Shown piece after piece: positions 35,016 through 44,377 of a stretch of 64,000 bases of DNA; positions within the stretch are counted from its first letter, which is position 1; each line of letters begins with the position of its first letter. Location of the stretch: positions 1,072,394 to 1,136,393 of the forward strand of contig NZ_AUHV01000002.1 of NCBI RefSeq assembly GCF_000423365.1. Direction: 5' to 3'. The stretch is from Maritalea myrionectae DSM 19524. Its GTDB lineage: Bacteria; Pseudomonadota; Alphaproteobacteria; Rhizobiales; Devosiaceae. The notes beneath the pieces were generated by a model. It ran no database searches. It saw only the letters and a list, made by a program, of their open reading frames with translations, and had not been told where the DNA came from. The translations under genes and the position numbers were made by a program.

Positions 35016-36251
35016 ATGATGAAATTTAGCCCGGCCCTTTTTGGCCTTGCGCTGTTGGCCCAGCCCATGGCTGCGCTCGCAGACAATCATGATGAAGCCG
35101 CCGTTCATCTGGGTGTGCGTCCGCTCTATTTGGTTGATCAAATGGACGACAGCGCTTTGAAGGACAAGTTGGCATCTTGCGCCAATGGTCCATTTCAAAA
35201 GACTGACTTTTCCATTGGCCACCGCGGTGCGGCCCTGCAATTTCCTGAACACACCAAAGAAAGCTACATAGCGGCTGCGCGTCAGGGCGCGGGCATCATC
35301 GAATGTGATGTGGCCTTCACCGCAGATCAGGAGTTGGTTTGCCGTCACTCCCAAAGTGATTTGCACACGACAACTGACATTTTGCTGCGTCCAGAATTGG
35401 CCGCGAAATGTTCAGTGCCCTTTTCTCCGGCTGATCCGGCAACAGGCAAAAAAGCTGAAGCCAAATGTTCGACCTCGGACATCACTTTGGCTGAATATAT
35501 GACCTTGAACGGCAAGATGGATGGCGCGAATCCAAACGCCACCACAGTTGAGGACTATGTCAAAGGCACCGCTGGTTTCCGAACCGACCTTTACGCCACA
35601 ACAGGCACTTTGGTGACCCACAAGCAGAGCATTGAGCTGATCAAATCATTGGGCGGCAAGTTTACCCCAGAACTGAAAACACCAACCGTGGACATGCCTT
35701 ATCAAGGCGACTTTAGCCAGGCTGCTTATGCGCAAAAAATGATTGATGAATACAAGGACGCCGGCATCGACCCCAAGAGTGTTTGGGCGCAATCGTTCCT
35801 GCTGGATGACGTGCTCTATTGGATCGAAAATGAACCTGAATTCGGGGCCCAAGCGGTTTATCTGGATGGCCGTTATGGCGAGGAAGGGTTTGATCCCATG
35901 GACCCATCAACCTATGGCAAAAGCATGCAAGATCTTGCTGATGCAGGTGTGAATTATATCGCGCCACCGCTTTGGGTGTTGGTGACCACTGAAGACGGCA
36001 AGATCGTGCCATCCGTTTATGCCAAAGAAGCCAAAGCCGCTGGCCTGAACATTATCACGTGGACATTGGAACGCTCTGGCCCGCTCAACAATGGCGGTGG
36101 CTGGTATTTCCAATCCATCACCGATGTGACCAACAATGATGGCGTTGCCTTTGAACTGCTTGATGTGTTGGCCAAAGAAGTTGGCGTTGTCGGCGTCTTC
36201 TCAGACTGGCCTGCGACCACAACTTACTACGCGAATTGCATGGGGCTCTAA
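35016..36251 (+). CDS. Secreted glycerophosphodiester phosphodiesterase
   Basis: 411 residues (ATG at 35016, or 35019; TTTGGAGAG upstream). Signal peptide ends ALAD. GDPD motifs: [21 protein letters not shown] (in pieces [14 protein letters not shown]), [17 protein letters not shown], then KFTPELK in the middle and [10 protein letters not shown] near the end. The HR, E, D and H catalytic set is present. It releases glycerol-3-phosphate from deacylated phospholipids in the periplasm. Ends at a strong terminator. Confidence 0.94.
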   Translation: MMKFSPALFGLALLAQPMAALADNHDEAAVHLGVRPLYLVDQMDDSALKDKLASCANGPFQKTDFSIGHRGAALQFPEHTKESYIAAARQGAGIIECDVAFTADQELVCRHSQSDLHTTTDILLRPELAAKCSVPFSPADPATGKKAEAKCSTSDITLAEYMTLNGKMDGANPNATTVEDYVKGTAGFRTDLYATTGTLVTHKQSIELIKSLGGKFTPELKTPTVDMPYQGDFSQAAYAQKMIDEYKDAGIDPKSVWAQSFLLDDVLYWIENEPEFGAQAVYLDGRYGEEGFDPMDPSTYGKSMQDLADAGVNYIAPPLWVLVTTEDGKIVPSVYAKEAKAAGLNIITWTLERSGPLNNGGGWYFQSITDVTNNDGVAFELLDVLAKEVGVVGVFSDWPATTTYYANCMGL

Positions 36252-36274
36252 ATCCTCCCTAGACCGTCATGCGG

Positions 36275-36305
36275 GGTCGGGTGCTATTGCACCCGACCTT
36301 TTTGT
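36275..36305 (+). terminator. Strong intrinsic terminator after the phosphodiesterase gene
   Basis: GGTCGGGTGC-TATT-GCACCCGACC, a perfect 10-bp stem, then TTTTTG. The stop codon of the convergent gene lies inside the loop, so the two transcripts share it. Confidence 0.92.
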
Positions 36306-36685
36306 TTGTGCCAGCCTATTTGCGCCACAAGCGCAATCAAACCAAACAAAATCCATTGCGGCATGGGCCACAAAGATTGCAGATAGAACATCCCGGCGAC
36401 GACAAAGATCAAGGCGATGCCGGCATAAATCACGTTGATGAACAGCACCATATCCATGGATTGTGCCCCGCGCTTCGAGGCCAGCAATAGCGCCAAGCCA
36501 ACGACAATCAGCAACAAGCTGACCTGGTTCCAGATCACGTCCATAATGGCGTAAAGCACATCGGGCATGTTCAACTGCGCCAGCGGCACCATGATCTCAG
36601 GTGTGCCCGCAAAAATGTGTATCGCCGCAACCAATAGTGACATCACACCTGCGGCACCCCACCAAAGATTAAATTCATTTTGCAT
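36284..36685 (-). CDS. Four-helix membrane protein under TetR control
   Basis: 133 residues from the ATG at 36685 (AAGGGG upstream). Four hydrophobic spans: AAGVMSLLVAAIHIFAG, NQVSLLLIVVGLALLLA, VLFINVIYAGIALIFVVAG and WILFGLIALVAQIGW. No named family recognised. Divergent from a TetR gene across a spacer with two identical operator palindromes, so it is very probably repressed by it. Confidence 0.8.
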   Translation of the reverse strand: MQNEFNLWWGAAGVMSLLVAAIHIFAGTPEIMVPLAQLNMPDVLYAIMDVIWNQVSLLLIVVGLALLLASKRGAQSMDMVLFINVIYAGIALIFVVAGMFYLQSLWPMPQWILFGLIALVAQIGWHKQKGRVQ

Positions 36686-36699
36686 AATCATCCCCTTTC

Positions 36700-36715
36700 C
36701 ATACGCTGCCGTATG
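36700..36715. promoter_or_regulatory. TetR operator, copy 1
   Basis: CATACG-CTGC-CGTATG, perfect 6-bp arms with a 4-bp spacer, in the divergent spacer between the membrane-protein gene and the TetR gene. Confidence 0.75.
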
Positions 36716-36738
36716 TATTGCATTTACATATAAAGCAC

Positions 36739-36754
36739 CATACGGATACGTATG
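36739..36754. promoter_or_regulatory. TetR operator, copy 2
   Basis: CATACG-GATA-CGTATG, arms identical to copy 1 and 39 bp from it. Two matching palindromes make a specific TetR site convincing. Confidence 0.75.
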
Positions 36755-36807
36755 TTTGAGCGCATTTGTCGCAGACAAGGATGCGGCGTGGGTTGTAAGG
36801 ATGAGGC

Positions 36808-37404
36808 ATGGCAAAATCAGGTGATGCGAAGCGAAATCAATTGTCGGCGCAAGATTGGCTGCTGGCCGCCATTGCGGCCATGGCCAAAGGCGGCGTGGAA
36901 AATGTGAAAGTTGAGCGGTTGGCGAAAGGCCTTGGCACCAGCAAAGGATCCTTTTATTGGCATTTTAAAGACCGCAAAGATTTGCTTGATCAATTGATCC
37001 GCTATTGGGTGACCCAAGGCACAGAACAGGTGATGGCGACCAACGAACGTGAAGAGACGTCTCCGCACGATAAGTTGGTTGCGCTGTTTCACGTCGCGCT
37101 TAAGGAGCCCGTGGGTACGCTCAGCTCCGCACAGGGGGAGATGGCCATGCGCAGTTGGGCGATGGTTGACCCAAACATCGCGCAAACTGTTTCCGAAACA
37201 GATCAGCAACGCATAGACTATGTGACCCATCTCTTTGCAGAACTTGGGTATAGCCAAGAACGCGCGGGGACAAATGCCCACCAACTCTATTTGATGTTGC
37301 TAGGCTATTATGCACGGGCCACCTATGCGCCAAACGCAGCGAAAGCAGCTCAAGAAAGCATCCTCGCCGCCCTGAGCGACATGATGACGGCGCGTTCGAT
37401 TTAA
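36808..37404 (+). CDS. TetR-family regulator
   Basis: 198 residues. Helix-turn-helix at about 12-58 (SAQDWLLAAIAAMAKGG, VKVERLAKGLGTSKGSFYWHFKDRKDLLDQLI). The rest is a helical ligand domain. Divergent from a membrane-protein gene with paired CATACG palindromes between. Tail-to-tail 4-bp overlap with the DUF2306 gene. Confidence 0.93.
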   Translation: MAKSGDAKRNQLSAQDWLLAAIAAMAKGGVENVKVERLAKGLGTSKGSFYWHFKDRKDLLDQLIRYWVTQGTEQVMATNEREETSPHDKLVALFHVALKEPVGTLSSAQGEMAMRSWAMVDPNIAQTVSETDQQRIDYVTHLFAELGYSQERAGTNAHQLYLMLLGYYARATYAPNAAKAAQESILAALSDMMTARSI

Positions 37405-37898
37405 CGCTGCAAATATGCTTTGATTTCCCGTTCCCAGCGTAAATAGGCGCCAACGCTTGTCAGCAATATGGCGAAAATGACTGTGGGTAAAAGTGTGCCG
37501 CTTTCCCCGAAAAGCAGAATGTGCAATCGGCGCCCTGGCATCAGCGCCAAAACGAATGGAATGCCCAACGCGCCCCAATACATGGACAACATTGCTTCCC
37601 GGTGGGCGCGCACCTTTTTGGCCCGGATATCGCGTATCCCGCCCCAAAGACCTGCAATGGCAAAAGGAATAATCAAATGGATGGGACTGAAGGGGCCAAT
37701 CCACTCAAATCCATGAATGAATAAAGCGCTGAATATGGCAATGGCCATGCCAATTACCCAAGCCCATCCCATAATTTTATGGGCATTTGTTCCCTTTTTC
37801 GCGTAGAGCATATAGCCGCCCAAGGCGATGCAAAACAACGCCGCGATAAGATGTATAATGACCGGCAGGGGTGCCGTTGCCAAGATTTCACTGTCCAT
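37401..37898 (-). CDS. DUF2306-like membrane protein
   Basis: 165 residues from the ATG at 37898 (GAGGAC upstream). Opens with PVIIHLIAALFCIALGGYMLYAKKG and TNAHKIMGWAWVIGMAIAIFSALFIH; the early histidines fit DUF2306. Later spans and VRAHREAMLSMYWGALG complete it. About four to five membrane helices. Function unknown. Divergent from the LytTR gene. Confidence 0.85.
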   Translation of the reverse strand: MDSEILATAPLPVIIHLIAALFCIALGGYMLYAKKGTNAHKIMGWAWVIGMAIAIFSALFIHGFEWIGPFSPIHLIIPFAIAGLWGGIRDIRAKKVRAHREAMLSMYWGALGIPFVLALMPGRRLHILLFGESGTLLPTVIFAILLTSVGAYLRWEREIKAYLQR

Positions 37899-38018
37899 AA
37901 TGTCCTCATTTCCGCATTTGCGCGGGGTTCGCCAATTGCGCCGCTGCACTTGTGTGCGATAAATGAAAACCTTAAGTACTGGCGCAATGGGGATTTCGCC
38001 AAAACAAGGGAGTGCTTC

Positions 38019-38810
38019 GTGAACGACGGCCCATTACAATTGACGCTTCGCGAAATGCGCGAGATGTTCGGCTCTGGCCGAGTTTGGGCGGGCATCATCA
38101 CTGTTGCGGTGTTGATCGGGATCATCGGCCCCTTCCAGACTTTTTCCTACTTTGCGCTGGGGCCGCGCTTGGCCTATTGGCTCACCACTGTTGTGGTCAC
38201 TTATACGGGCGGCGTTTTTGCGGGCAGCTTAGTGATCAATGCCTTTGAGTATTATCTCAAAACCACCAACGCGGTGCTGCATGTGATCGTTGCGGGCACA
38301 GGCGCAGGCAGCACCGTTGCTGTTTTGATCACGCTGATCAACGGCGTCGCCTTGGGCGATTGGGAAATCCCAGGGTTCGTATCGTTTATGGTCTGGGTGT
38401 ATTGCGTGGCGATTTCGATCTGCATTTCGGCACTGCACTACATATTTCAGCGTCCACAAAGCGAAGTCATCAACCCGCCGAAACAAGTGCCGCTCATGGC
38501 GCGCCTCAATGTCAAAAATCGGGGCCAGCTTTATTATTTGTCGATGCAGGATCACTATGTGAACATCGTCACCAGCAAGGGGGCCGAACTAATCTTGTTG
38601 CGGCTCGCCGACGCGATCAAAGAAACAGATGGCGTACCGGGGGTGAAAATTCATCGCTCCCATTGGGTGGCGCTTGATGCGGTGACGGAAACCCGCAAGA
38701 AGGGCAGTACGCTGGTCGCTGTAATGAAAGATGGGGCAGAACTGCCCATCAGCCGCGGGCAAACCGAGGCGGCGAGGGCAGCTGGGCTCCTGCCCGCTGC
38801 ACCAGCCTGA
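38019..38810 (+). CDS. Membrane LytTR-domain regulator
   Basis: 263 residues from GTG at 38019 (AAGGGAG upstream). Four predicted membrane helices over the first ~150 residues, then a LytTR DNA-binding domain (LSMQDHYVNIVTSKGAELILLRLADAIKE, VKIHRSHWVALDAVTE, LPISRGQTEAARAAG). The membrane part may sense an envelope signal. Candidate target is the divergent DUF2306 gene, an arrangement common for such regulators. Confidence 0.92.
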   Translation: MNDGPLQLTLREMREMFGSGRVWAGIITVAVLIGIIGPFQTFSYFALGPRLAYWLTTVVVTYTGGVFAGSLVINAFEYYLKTTNAVLHVIVAGTGAGSTVAVLITLINGVALGDWEIPGFVSFMVWVYCVAISICISALHYIFQRPQSEVINPPKQVPLMARLNVKNRGQLYYLSMQDHYVNIVTSKGAELILLRLADAIKETDGVPGVKIHRSHWVALDAVTETRKKGSTLVAVMKDGAELPISRGQTEAARAAGLLPAAPA

Positions 38811-38811
38811 T

Positions 38812-39834
38812 CTAAGCCTGCTTGGCCTTTTCCGCCATTTTACGGTTCAGCTCGCGCTGTTCTTTGCGCAATTGCTTCATGCGTTCTTTGTTTTTCCGGG
38901 CAAATTCTTCTGCTTCATCGCCGATGTGGGCTTGGCCACGCTCAGCGGCCAAACGGATTTGCTTTTCCCGCTCCGCAGCGCGCGCCCGGCTGCGCTCTGA
39001 TATTTTGTCAGCGCAGTGGTGGCATTGTTGACCTTCGATGAATTTGGGGTGCTGCTGGTCTTCTTCGGTCAGCGGATAACGGCAGGCCCGGCAAAGGGTC
39101 AAATTGCCCTCCTTCAAGCCATGCCCCACAGACACGCGCTCATCAAACACAAAGCACTCCCCGTCCCAAAGGCTTTTTTCCTCTGGCATTTCTTCCAGAT
39201 ATTTCAAAATGCCGCCCTTGAGGTGATAGACCTCTTCAAAGCCTTGGGCGAGCATGTAGCTGGACGCTTTTTCACAGCGAATGCCGCCGGTGCAGAACAT
39301 GGCGACCTTCTTATTTTTTTTCGGATCAAGGTTTTCGGCTACATAATCCTTGAACTCGGTGAAGCTATCTGTTTTTGGATCGAGCGCGTTTTTGAACGTA
39401 CCGATCGCCACTTCGTAATCGTTGCGCGTGTCGAGCACGACCATCTCCTCATCGGAGATGATGTCGTTCCAATCCTCAGGCGACACGTATGTGCCGACTT
39501 GTTTATTGGGATCTGCTTCTGGCGCGCGCAGGGTAACAATTTCCTTTTTCAGCTTCACCTTCATACGCAAAAACGGCATGTCGCTGGCGTCGGAAAACTT
39601 GATTTCGGTGTTTTTGAAACGGCCCTTGAATTGATTGCCGCGCTCCAAATAATCCACCAGTTCATCAATCGCTTCAGGACGACCCGCTACCGTGCCGTTG
39701 ATGCCCTCTTCGGCCAACAAGAGCGATCCTTTGATGTCACGTTTCTTGCAAAAATGGAGAATGGGTTCTTGCAGTTCTTTATAGTCCGGCAAGGACACAA
39801 ATTTATAAAGCGCAACGACCTTATATTCGCTCAT
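38812..39834 (-). CDS. trhO: tRNA uridine(34) hydroxylase TrhO (rhodanese family)
   Basis: 340 residues from the ATG at 39834 (GAGGAAG upstream). Installs 5-hydroxyuridine at tRNA position 34. Conserved: YKFVSLPDY, LLLAEEGINGTVAG, VLDTRNDYE, the rhodanese loop FCTGGIRCEKASSYM with the active cysteine, GFEEVYHLKGGILKYLE, and a C-terminal zinc-type cluster (CRACRYPL, CHHCADK). Lysine/arginine-rich tail. Confidence 0.95.
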   Translation of the reverse strand: MSEYKVVALYKFVSLPDYKELQEPILHFCKKRDIKGSLLLAEEGINGTVAGRPEAIDELVDYLERGNQFKGRFKNTEIKFSDASDMPFLRMKVKLKKEIVTLRAPEADPNKQVGTYVSPEDWNDIISDEEMVVLDTRNDYEVAIGTFKNALDPKTDSFTEFKDYVAENLDPKKNKKVAMFCTGGIRCEKASSYMLAQGFEEVYHLKGGILKYLEEMPEEKSLWDGECFVFDERVSVGHGLKEGNLTLCRACRYPLTEEDQQHPKFIEGQQCHHCADKISERSRARAAEREKQIRLAAERGQAHIGDEAEEFARKNKERMKQLRKEQRELNRKMAEKAKQA

Positions 39835-40035
39835 CTTCAGCTTCCTCAGGTGATCAATCGCCTCGCCAGTTGAGGCGGTAAATTTCAATGGGGCGGTTTA
39901 GCAAAAAAGCGCCGCGCCGCCAAGCATTGATGTTTCATAGCCAAATCATTGCCATTTCCCCTTGATCTATGTCATCCTAGTTGTCCTGCCGTGATCTAAA
40001 ATTGTGATCAACACACCAGAAATATGAGGTCCCTT

Positions 40036-41073
40036 ATGCCCTATAGCGCATCACCTTCTCGCTATGACAAAATGGAATATCGCCGTTCCGGCCGTTCCGG
40101 TCTTAAACTTCCAGCCATAAGCCTTGGCCTTTGGCAAAATTTCGGCGGCACACGTGATTATCCAAGCGCACTCGAGATTTTGGCCTATGCTTTTGACAAA
40201 GGCGTCACCCATTTCGATCTGGCCAACAATTACGGCCCGCCACCAGGCTCATCTGAAGAGCTTTTTGGGCAAATGATGCAGCATGATTTTAAGCCTTATC
40301 GCGATGAAATGATCATCTCGTCCAAAGCCGGTTATGAGATGTGGCCCGGCCCTTATGGTGAGTTTGGCTCCCGCAAATATTTGATCGCCAGCTGCGACCA
40401 AAGCCTACAACGTTGCAATGTTGAATATTTCGATATTTTCTATTCGCACCGTTTTGATCCAGACACACCGTTGGAAGAAACAATGGGCGCCCTCGCCTCG
40501 CTTTACCACCAAGGCAAAGCGCTTTATGTGGGCGTCTCTTCTTATCCGCGCGAGCAAACCATCGAGGCCCACCGCATTTTGCAAGAAATGGGTGTTCCCT
40601 TGACCATTCACCAGCCGTCTTATTCGATCCTTAATCGTTGGATTGAAGATGATGGCACCTTGGATGCCCTTGGCGAACTGGGCGTGGGCTGCATTGCCTT
40701 TTCGCCTCTGGCGCAAGGCGTGTTGAGCGGCAAATACTCAAAAGGCAAAGGCGAAAATACCCGCGCGGCGGAAAAATCATCTTCTGTTGCTGGATCGCAT
40801 TTGGAAATGGGCGTTTTGGACGCAGCAGATCGTTTAAACGAGATCGCCAAATCGCGTGGTCAATCATTGGTGCAATTGGCATTGGCTTGGGCCCTGCGGC
40901 GCGAGGAAATGACATCAGCACTCATTGGTGTGCGCACGCTTGAGCAGCTTAAAGACAATCTGGGCGCGCTCGACAATCTTGAGCTAAGCGACGAAGAAAT
41001 CGCTGCCATCGACAAAGCCTCAGAGGGTGGGTTGATGAACCTCCACCCGCAACCTGAAGGTTGGCTGCGTTAA
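40036..41073 (+). CDS. yghZ: YghZ-type aldo/keto reductase
   Basis: 345 residues (ATG at 40036 with AGGT upstream; an ATG at 40024 is possible). Closely follows E. coli YghZ: SGLKLPAISLGLWQNFGG, THFDLANNYGPPPGS, SSKAGYEMWPGPYG, GSRKYLIASCDQSL, FYSHRFDPDTPLEE, LTIHQPSYSILNRW, CIAFSPLAQGVLSGKY. The Y, D, K, H catalytic set is intact. In E. coli it reduces L-glyceraldehyde 3-phosphate and methylglyoxal with NADPH. Confidence 0.95.
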   Translation: MPYSASPSRYDKMEYRRSGRSGLKLPAISLGLWQNFGGTRDYPSALEILAYAFDKGVTHFDLANNYGPPPGSSEELFGQMMQHDFKPYRDEMIISSKAGYEMWPGPYGEFGSRKYLIASCDQSLQRCNVEYFDIFYSHRFDPDTPLEETMGALASLYHQGKALYVGVSSYPREQTIEAHRILQEMGVPLTIHQPSYSILNRWIEDDGTLDALGELGVGCIAFSPLAQGVLSGKYSKGKGENTRAAEKSSSVAGSHLEMGVLDAADRLNEIAKSRGQSLVQLALAWALRREEMTSALIGVRTLEQLKDNLGALDNLELSDEEIAAIDKASEGGLMNLHPQPEGWLR

Positions 41074-41081
41074 AAACAATT

Positions 41082-41104
41082 AGGGCGGCTTTCGGGGCCG
41101 CCCT
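41082..41104. terminator. Terminator between yghZ-type and GNAT genes
   Basis: AGGGCGGC-TTTCGGG-GCCGCCCT perfect 8-bp stem between convergent genes. Short T run on the + side, A-rich on the other. Confidence 0.85.
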
Positions 41105-41111
41105 TCTCAAT

Positions 41112-41588
41112 TTAATCGTTGATTTTCATCATCTCGCTGGTTTGATCCCAGCCTAGGCTTTCATACATCGGTTCGGCTTCTTGAGAAGCATGCAGCACCA
41201 TGGTGGAGACGCCGCGGGCTTTAAATTCCTGTTCGGCGCAGCTCACCAGAAATTTGGCAATGCCTTGGCCGCGATGGACGGGTGCAACATAGACATTGGC
41301 GATATAGCCGCGATGGGCCTCTTCTTCATGATGAAAGTGCGGCGCCCAATCAATGATCCATTGACCAACGCCCGCCACGGGCTCGCCATTGCGTTCAACA
41401 ATAAAGCCGAAATAGCGCCCATCTGCCAACCGCTCCTGCAGCCAGGGGCGGAAATATGTGGTCATCTTTTCAAGGCTTTCGCGCGTGCGCTTGCCGCCAT
41501 CGGAAAACATCAGTTCGCGCTGGGCGCAAATCAGATCGAGATCCATCTCGCGGACCGCCCGCAGCCGATAGCCCTTTGGCAAATCCAT
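41112..41588 (-). CDS. GNAT acetyltransferase
   Basis: 158 residues. N-terminal MDLDLICAQRELMFSDGG; acetyl-CoA site in YIANVYVAPVHRGQGIAKFLV (with R/QxxGxG-type HRGQGIA), then EQEFKARGVSTMVLHASQEAEPMYESLGW. Substrate unknown. Its ATG overlaps the fumarase stop by 1 bp (TGATG), so it is translated by coupling from that gene. Confidence 0.93.
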   Translation of the reverse strand: MDLPKGYRLRAVREMDLDLICAQRELMFSDGGKRTRESLEKMTTYFRPWLQERLADGRYFGFIVERNGEPVAGVGQWIIDWAPHFHHEEEAHRGYIANVYVAPVHRGQGIAKFLVSCAEQEFKARGVSTMVLHASQEAEPMYESLGWDQTSEMMKIND

Positions 41589-43111
41589 CAGGCAGGCTCA
41601 GGCAATTTGCCAATTTTCTTGCGCCAGATGGCCGGGGCGATCTGGTGGACGCTCTGACCCGTGGAATCCACGGCAACCGTCACCGGCATATTCTCCACGT
41701 CGAACTCATAAATGGCTTCCATGCCCAACTCTTCAAACGCCACCACGCGGGACGAGCGAATGGCTTTGGAGATGAGGTAAGCCGCGCCGCCTGTGGCCAT
41801 CAAATAGGCTGCTTTGTGCTTGGCGATGGCCTCTAACCCGGCAGGCCCACGCTCGGCCTTGCCAATCATTGCTACAAGGCCAGTTTTGTCGAGCATCATC
41901 TCGGTAAATTTATCCATGCGTGTCGCTGTGGTTGGGCCGGCTGGGCCAACCGCTTCGTCGCCGACGGGATCGACAGGGCCGACATAATAAATCACCCGAT
42001 TGTTGAAATCGACACCTTCAGGCAAGCCCTTACCGCTTTCATAAAGCGATTGAATTTTCTTGTGCGCGGCATCGCGCCCGGTAAGGATTTTGCCGTTAAG
42101 CAGCAAGCGATCGCCTTGTTTCCATGTGGCGACTTCTTCCGGTGTCAGCTTATCCAAATCAACACGCTTCGCGCCAGTGGAAGGCTTCCAGCCAATGTCA
42201 GGCCACGCGCTCAAAGGTGGTGGTGTCAAATCCGCTGGTCCCGTGCCATCCAATTCAAAATGCACATGGCGGTTGGCCGCGCAGTTCGGCGCAAGGCCAA
42301 CTGGCTTAGAGGCCGCGTGGGTTGGCATGTCCAACACTTTCACGTCTACCACGGTGGTGAGACCGCCAAGGCCTTGCGCGCCAATGCCAAGTGCGTTGAC
42401 CTTTTCATATAGCTCAAGCCGTAATTCTTCTGCAGTCGAGTTCGGGCCACGCTCAATCAGTTCTTGAATGTCGACCGGGGCCATCAGTGATTTTTTGGCC
42501 AGATACATGGCCTTTTCAGGCGTGCCGCCAATGCCGAGGCCGAGCACACCAGGCGGACACCATCCCGCACCGAGCGTTGGCACGGTTTTGAGCACCCATT
42601 CCACAATATCGTCGCTGGGGTTGAGCATTGCCAATTTGGCTTTATTTTCAGAACCACCGCCCTTGGCCGCCACAGTCACATCCACCTTATCGCCCGTGAC
42701 CATTTCATAATGGATCACGGCGGGGGTGTTGTCGCCAGAGTTTTTGCGGGTGCCAGCCGGGTCAATCAGCAATGAGGCGCGTAGCAAATTGCTATCTGTC
42801 TCCGCATAGGCCTGGCGCACGCCTTGATTGACCATATCCTCGACAGACATGTCCGTATCCCAGCGCACATCCATGCCGATTTTCAAAAACACAACAGCGA
42901 TGCCCGTGTCCTGACAGATCGGACGATGCCCTTCAGCGCACATGCGCGAATTGGTCAAAATCTGCGCAATCGCATCTTTCGCTGCGGGGCTCTCTTCCTT
43001 TTCATATGCCTTGGCCACCGCTTTGACATAGTCAAGCGGATGATAATAAGAAATGAATTGAAACGCGTCAGTGATCGACTGAATGAAATCTTCTTTTTTG
43101 ATGGCAGGCAT
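41588..43111 (-). CDS. Class I fumarate hydratase (iron-sulfur)
   Basis: 507 residues from the ATG at 43111 (GAGGGAC upstream). Interconverts fumarate and malate with a [4Fe-4S] cluster. Cluster cysteines in HRPICQDTG, PNCAANRH and GAGWCPPGVLG (the last conserved near the active site); also GSENKAKLAMLNP, GLGIGGTPEKA, and the beta part GPTTATRMDKF, MIGKAERG. Alpha and beta domains are fused, as in FumA/FumB. Confidence 0.96.
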   Translation of the reverse strand: MPAIKKEDFIQSITDAFQFISYYHPLDYVKAVAKAYEKEESPAAKDAIAQILTNSRMCAEGHRPICQDTGIAVVFLKIGMDVRWDTDMSVEDMVNQGVRQAYAETDSNLLRASLLIDPAGTRKNSGDNTPAVIHYEMVTGDKVDVTVAAKGGGSENKAKLAMLNPSDDIVEWVLKTVPTLGAGWCPPGVLGLGIGGTPEKAMYLAKKSLMAPVDIQELIERGPNSTAEELRLELYEKVNALGIGAQGLGGLTTVVDVKVLDMPTHAASKPVGLAPNCAANRHVHFELDGTGPADLTPPPLSAWPDIGWKPSTGAKRVDLDKLTPEEVATWKQGDRLLLNGKILTGRDAAHKKIQSLYESGKGLPEGVDFNNRVIYYVGPVDPVGDEAVGPAGPTTATRMDKFTEMMLDKTGLVAMIGKAERGPAGLEAIAKHKAAYLMATGGAAYLISKAIRSSRVVAFEELGMEAIYEFDVENMPVTVAVDSTGQSVHQIAPAIWRKKIGKLPEPA

Positions 43112-43213
43112 AAGTCCCTCGCGACAAAGGTGCATTAGTTAAATGCTTGTCCCATGAGTTGGTCAAATTTGCAACTAGACCAAGGGTCAATTTGATCGGT
43201 TTCGTCAAACGCT

Positions 43214-44377
43214 CTAAAACTCGATGTTGCGCCGCTCATGGATTTCGGGATCGAATTGCATTGGCGTTGCCCGGTTAAGCTTCCAATTGGTGTTGATCCC
43301 CTTAAAGTGCCAAAAGTGCACCCCTTCCACATAGCGTCGACCGAGTTGGGCGCGGTTTTCAATCCAATGCATATATGGGAACACCTTCAATTTTTTGAAC
43401 CATTTGCGCTTTGGGTCAATCGCCCACTTGCCAGCGTAGCAGTGACTTTGCTTCTCATCTTTGGCGACAACGCAAAAGTCGCGATGATCGCCGAATTCGC
43501 TTTCTGCAATTGGCTCCACCCAAACGCCCTTCATGGCCAAAATGCCCAAGCTGGATTGCTCTGCCAGTTGGAATACATCGGCCTGGCCGTTGCTGTTCGC
43601 CAGCTCGTCAATATCCAGATTCAAAATGGCATTCGCGCCCATACCAAATCGGCGCAACACGATGCTCATTAGCGCGATTTGCAGAAAATGAGCCCAATAG
43701 GGGTTCACCCGCAATATTTCATCCTTGGCGCAATAGGGATAAGGCATGCTCACGACAAGGACTTTCTTAAGCCCATCAATGTCCGTCAGCGTCTTTATGA
43801 GATCATCCATCTCATATTGATCCGAACCATTATCAAACAGGATAATGGCGGAAACATTTTGCTTTCGCACATGGTACTCCGCCCAAAACTTGATCCATTT
43901 CAGATCGTTGTTTTTCGACAGGGTGAACATCAAATTTTCGCGTGAAAAATCATCACATCCATTTGGCTGCACCGGCATCAGATGCGTCTCGCCGGCAAAA
44001 TGCATTTCAATTGCCGTGGTGTCGACAGGTACATCCTTCAATTGCGTGGACATCACCGTCAGAGAGAAAAAATGCTTTGCCTTTATCTGTTTACCTGAGG
44101 GCAACGCGCGGTAAACCGCCCGCTTGAAATGCGGCTTAAGATTTGTCGGTGTGGGGCCAACGCATAAAACATCTTTGGTGTTTTGGTCCCAAAAGCAATC
44201 ATAGTAGAGGGTGGTGAAATCGAAGCTTGCCAAGAATTTTTCGGGGCGCTCGCGCTCCGGGTATTTTGGTCTGCGCTTAACATCGCTGGCATTGTCGAGT
44301 TGCACCGTGGAAAGGCGCACACTTTCCCGCTCACCGGTACTGAGATTCAGCAAACAGCCAATTGAAGCATCACCCAT
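43214..44377 (-). CDS. GT92/DUF23-like glycosyltransferase, copy 2
   Basis: 387 residues from the ATG at 44377, overlapping the upstream paralogue by 8 bp. GT-A-like pieces: MFTLSKNNDLKWIKFWAEYHVRKQ (as LSKNNDLKWIKFWAEYH), AIILFDNGS, AILNLDIDELA (D-x-D type metal site), then WKLNR near the C-terminus. No signal peptide; cytoplasmic. Substrate unknown. It shares the same domain plan with the gene before it, so the pair arose by tandem duplication. Confidence 0.82.
   Translation of the reverse strand: MGDASIGCLLNLSTGERESVRLSTVQLDNASDVKRRPKYPERERPEKFLASFDFTTLYYDCFWDQNTKDVLCVGPTPTNLKPHFKRAVYRALPSGKQIKAKHFFSLTVMSTQLKDVPVDTTAIEMHFAGETHLMPVQPNGCDDFSRENLMFTLSKNNDLKWIKFWAEYHVRKQNVSAIILFDNGSDQYEMDDLIKTLTDIDGLKKVLVVSMPYPYCAKDEILRVNPYWAHFLQIALMSIVLRRFGMGANAILNLDIDELANSNGQADVFQLAEQSSLGILAMKGVWVEPIAESEFGDHRDFCVVAKDEKQSHCYAGKWAIDPKRKWFKKLKVFPYMHWIENRAQLGRRYVEGVHFWHFKGINTNWKLNRATPMQFDPEIHERRNIEF

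Noticed and set aside
38812..39888. Long opposite-strand frames such as 39016-39873 and 23143-24060
   Set aside because: Shadows of well-supported genes (trhO, carboxyspermidine dehydrogenase) with no protein-like features.
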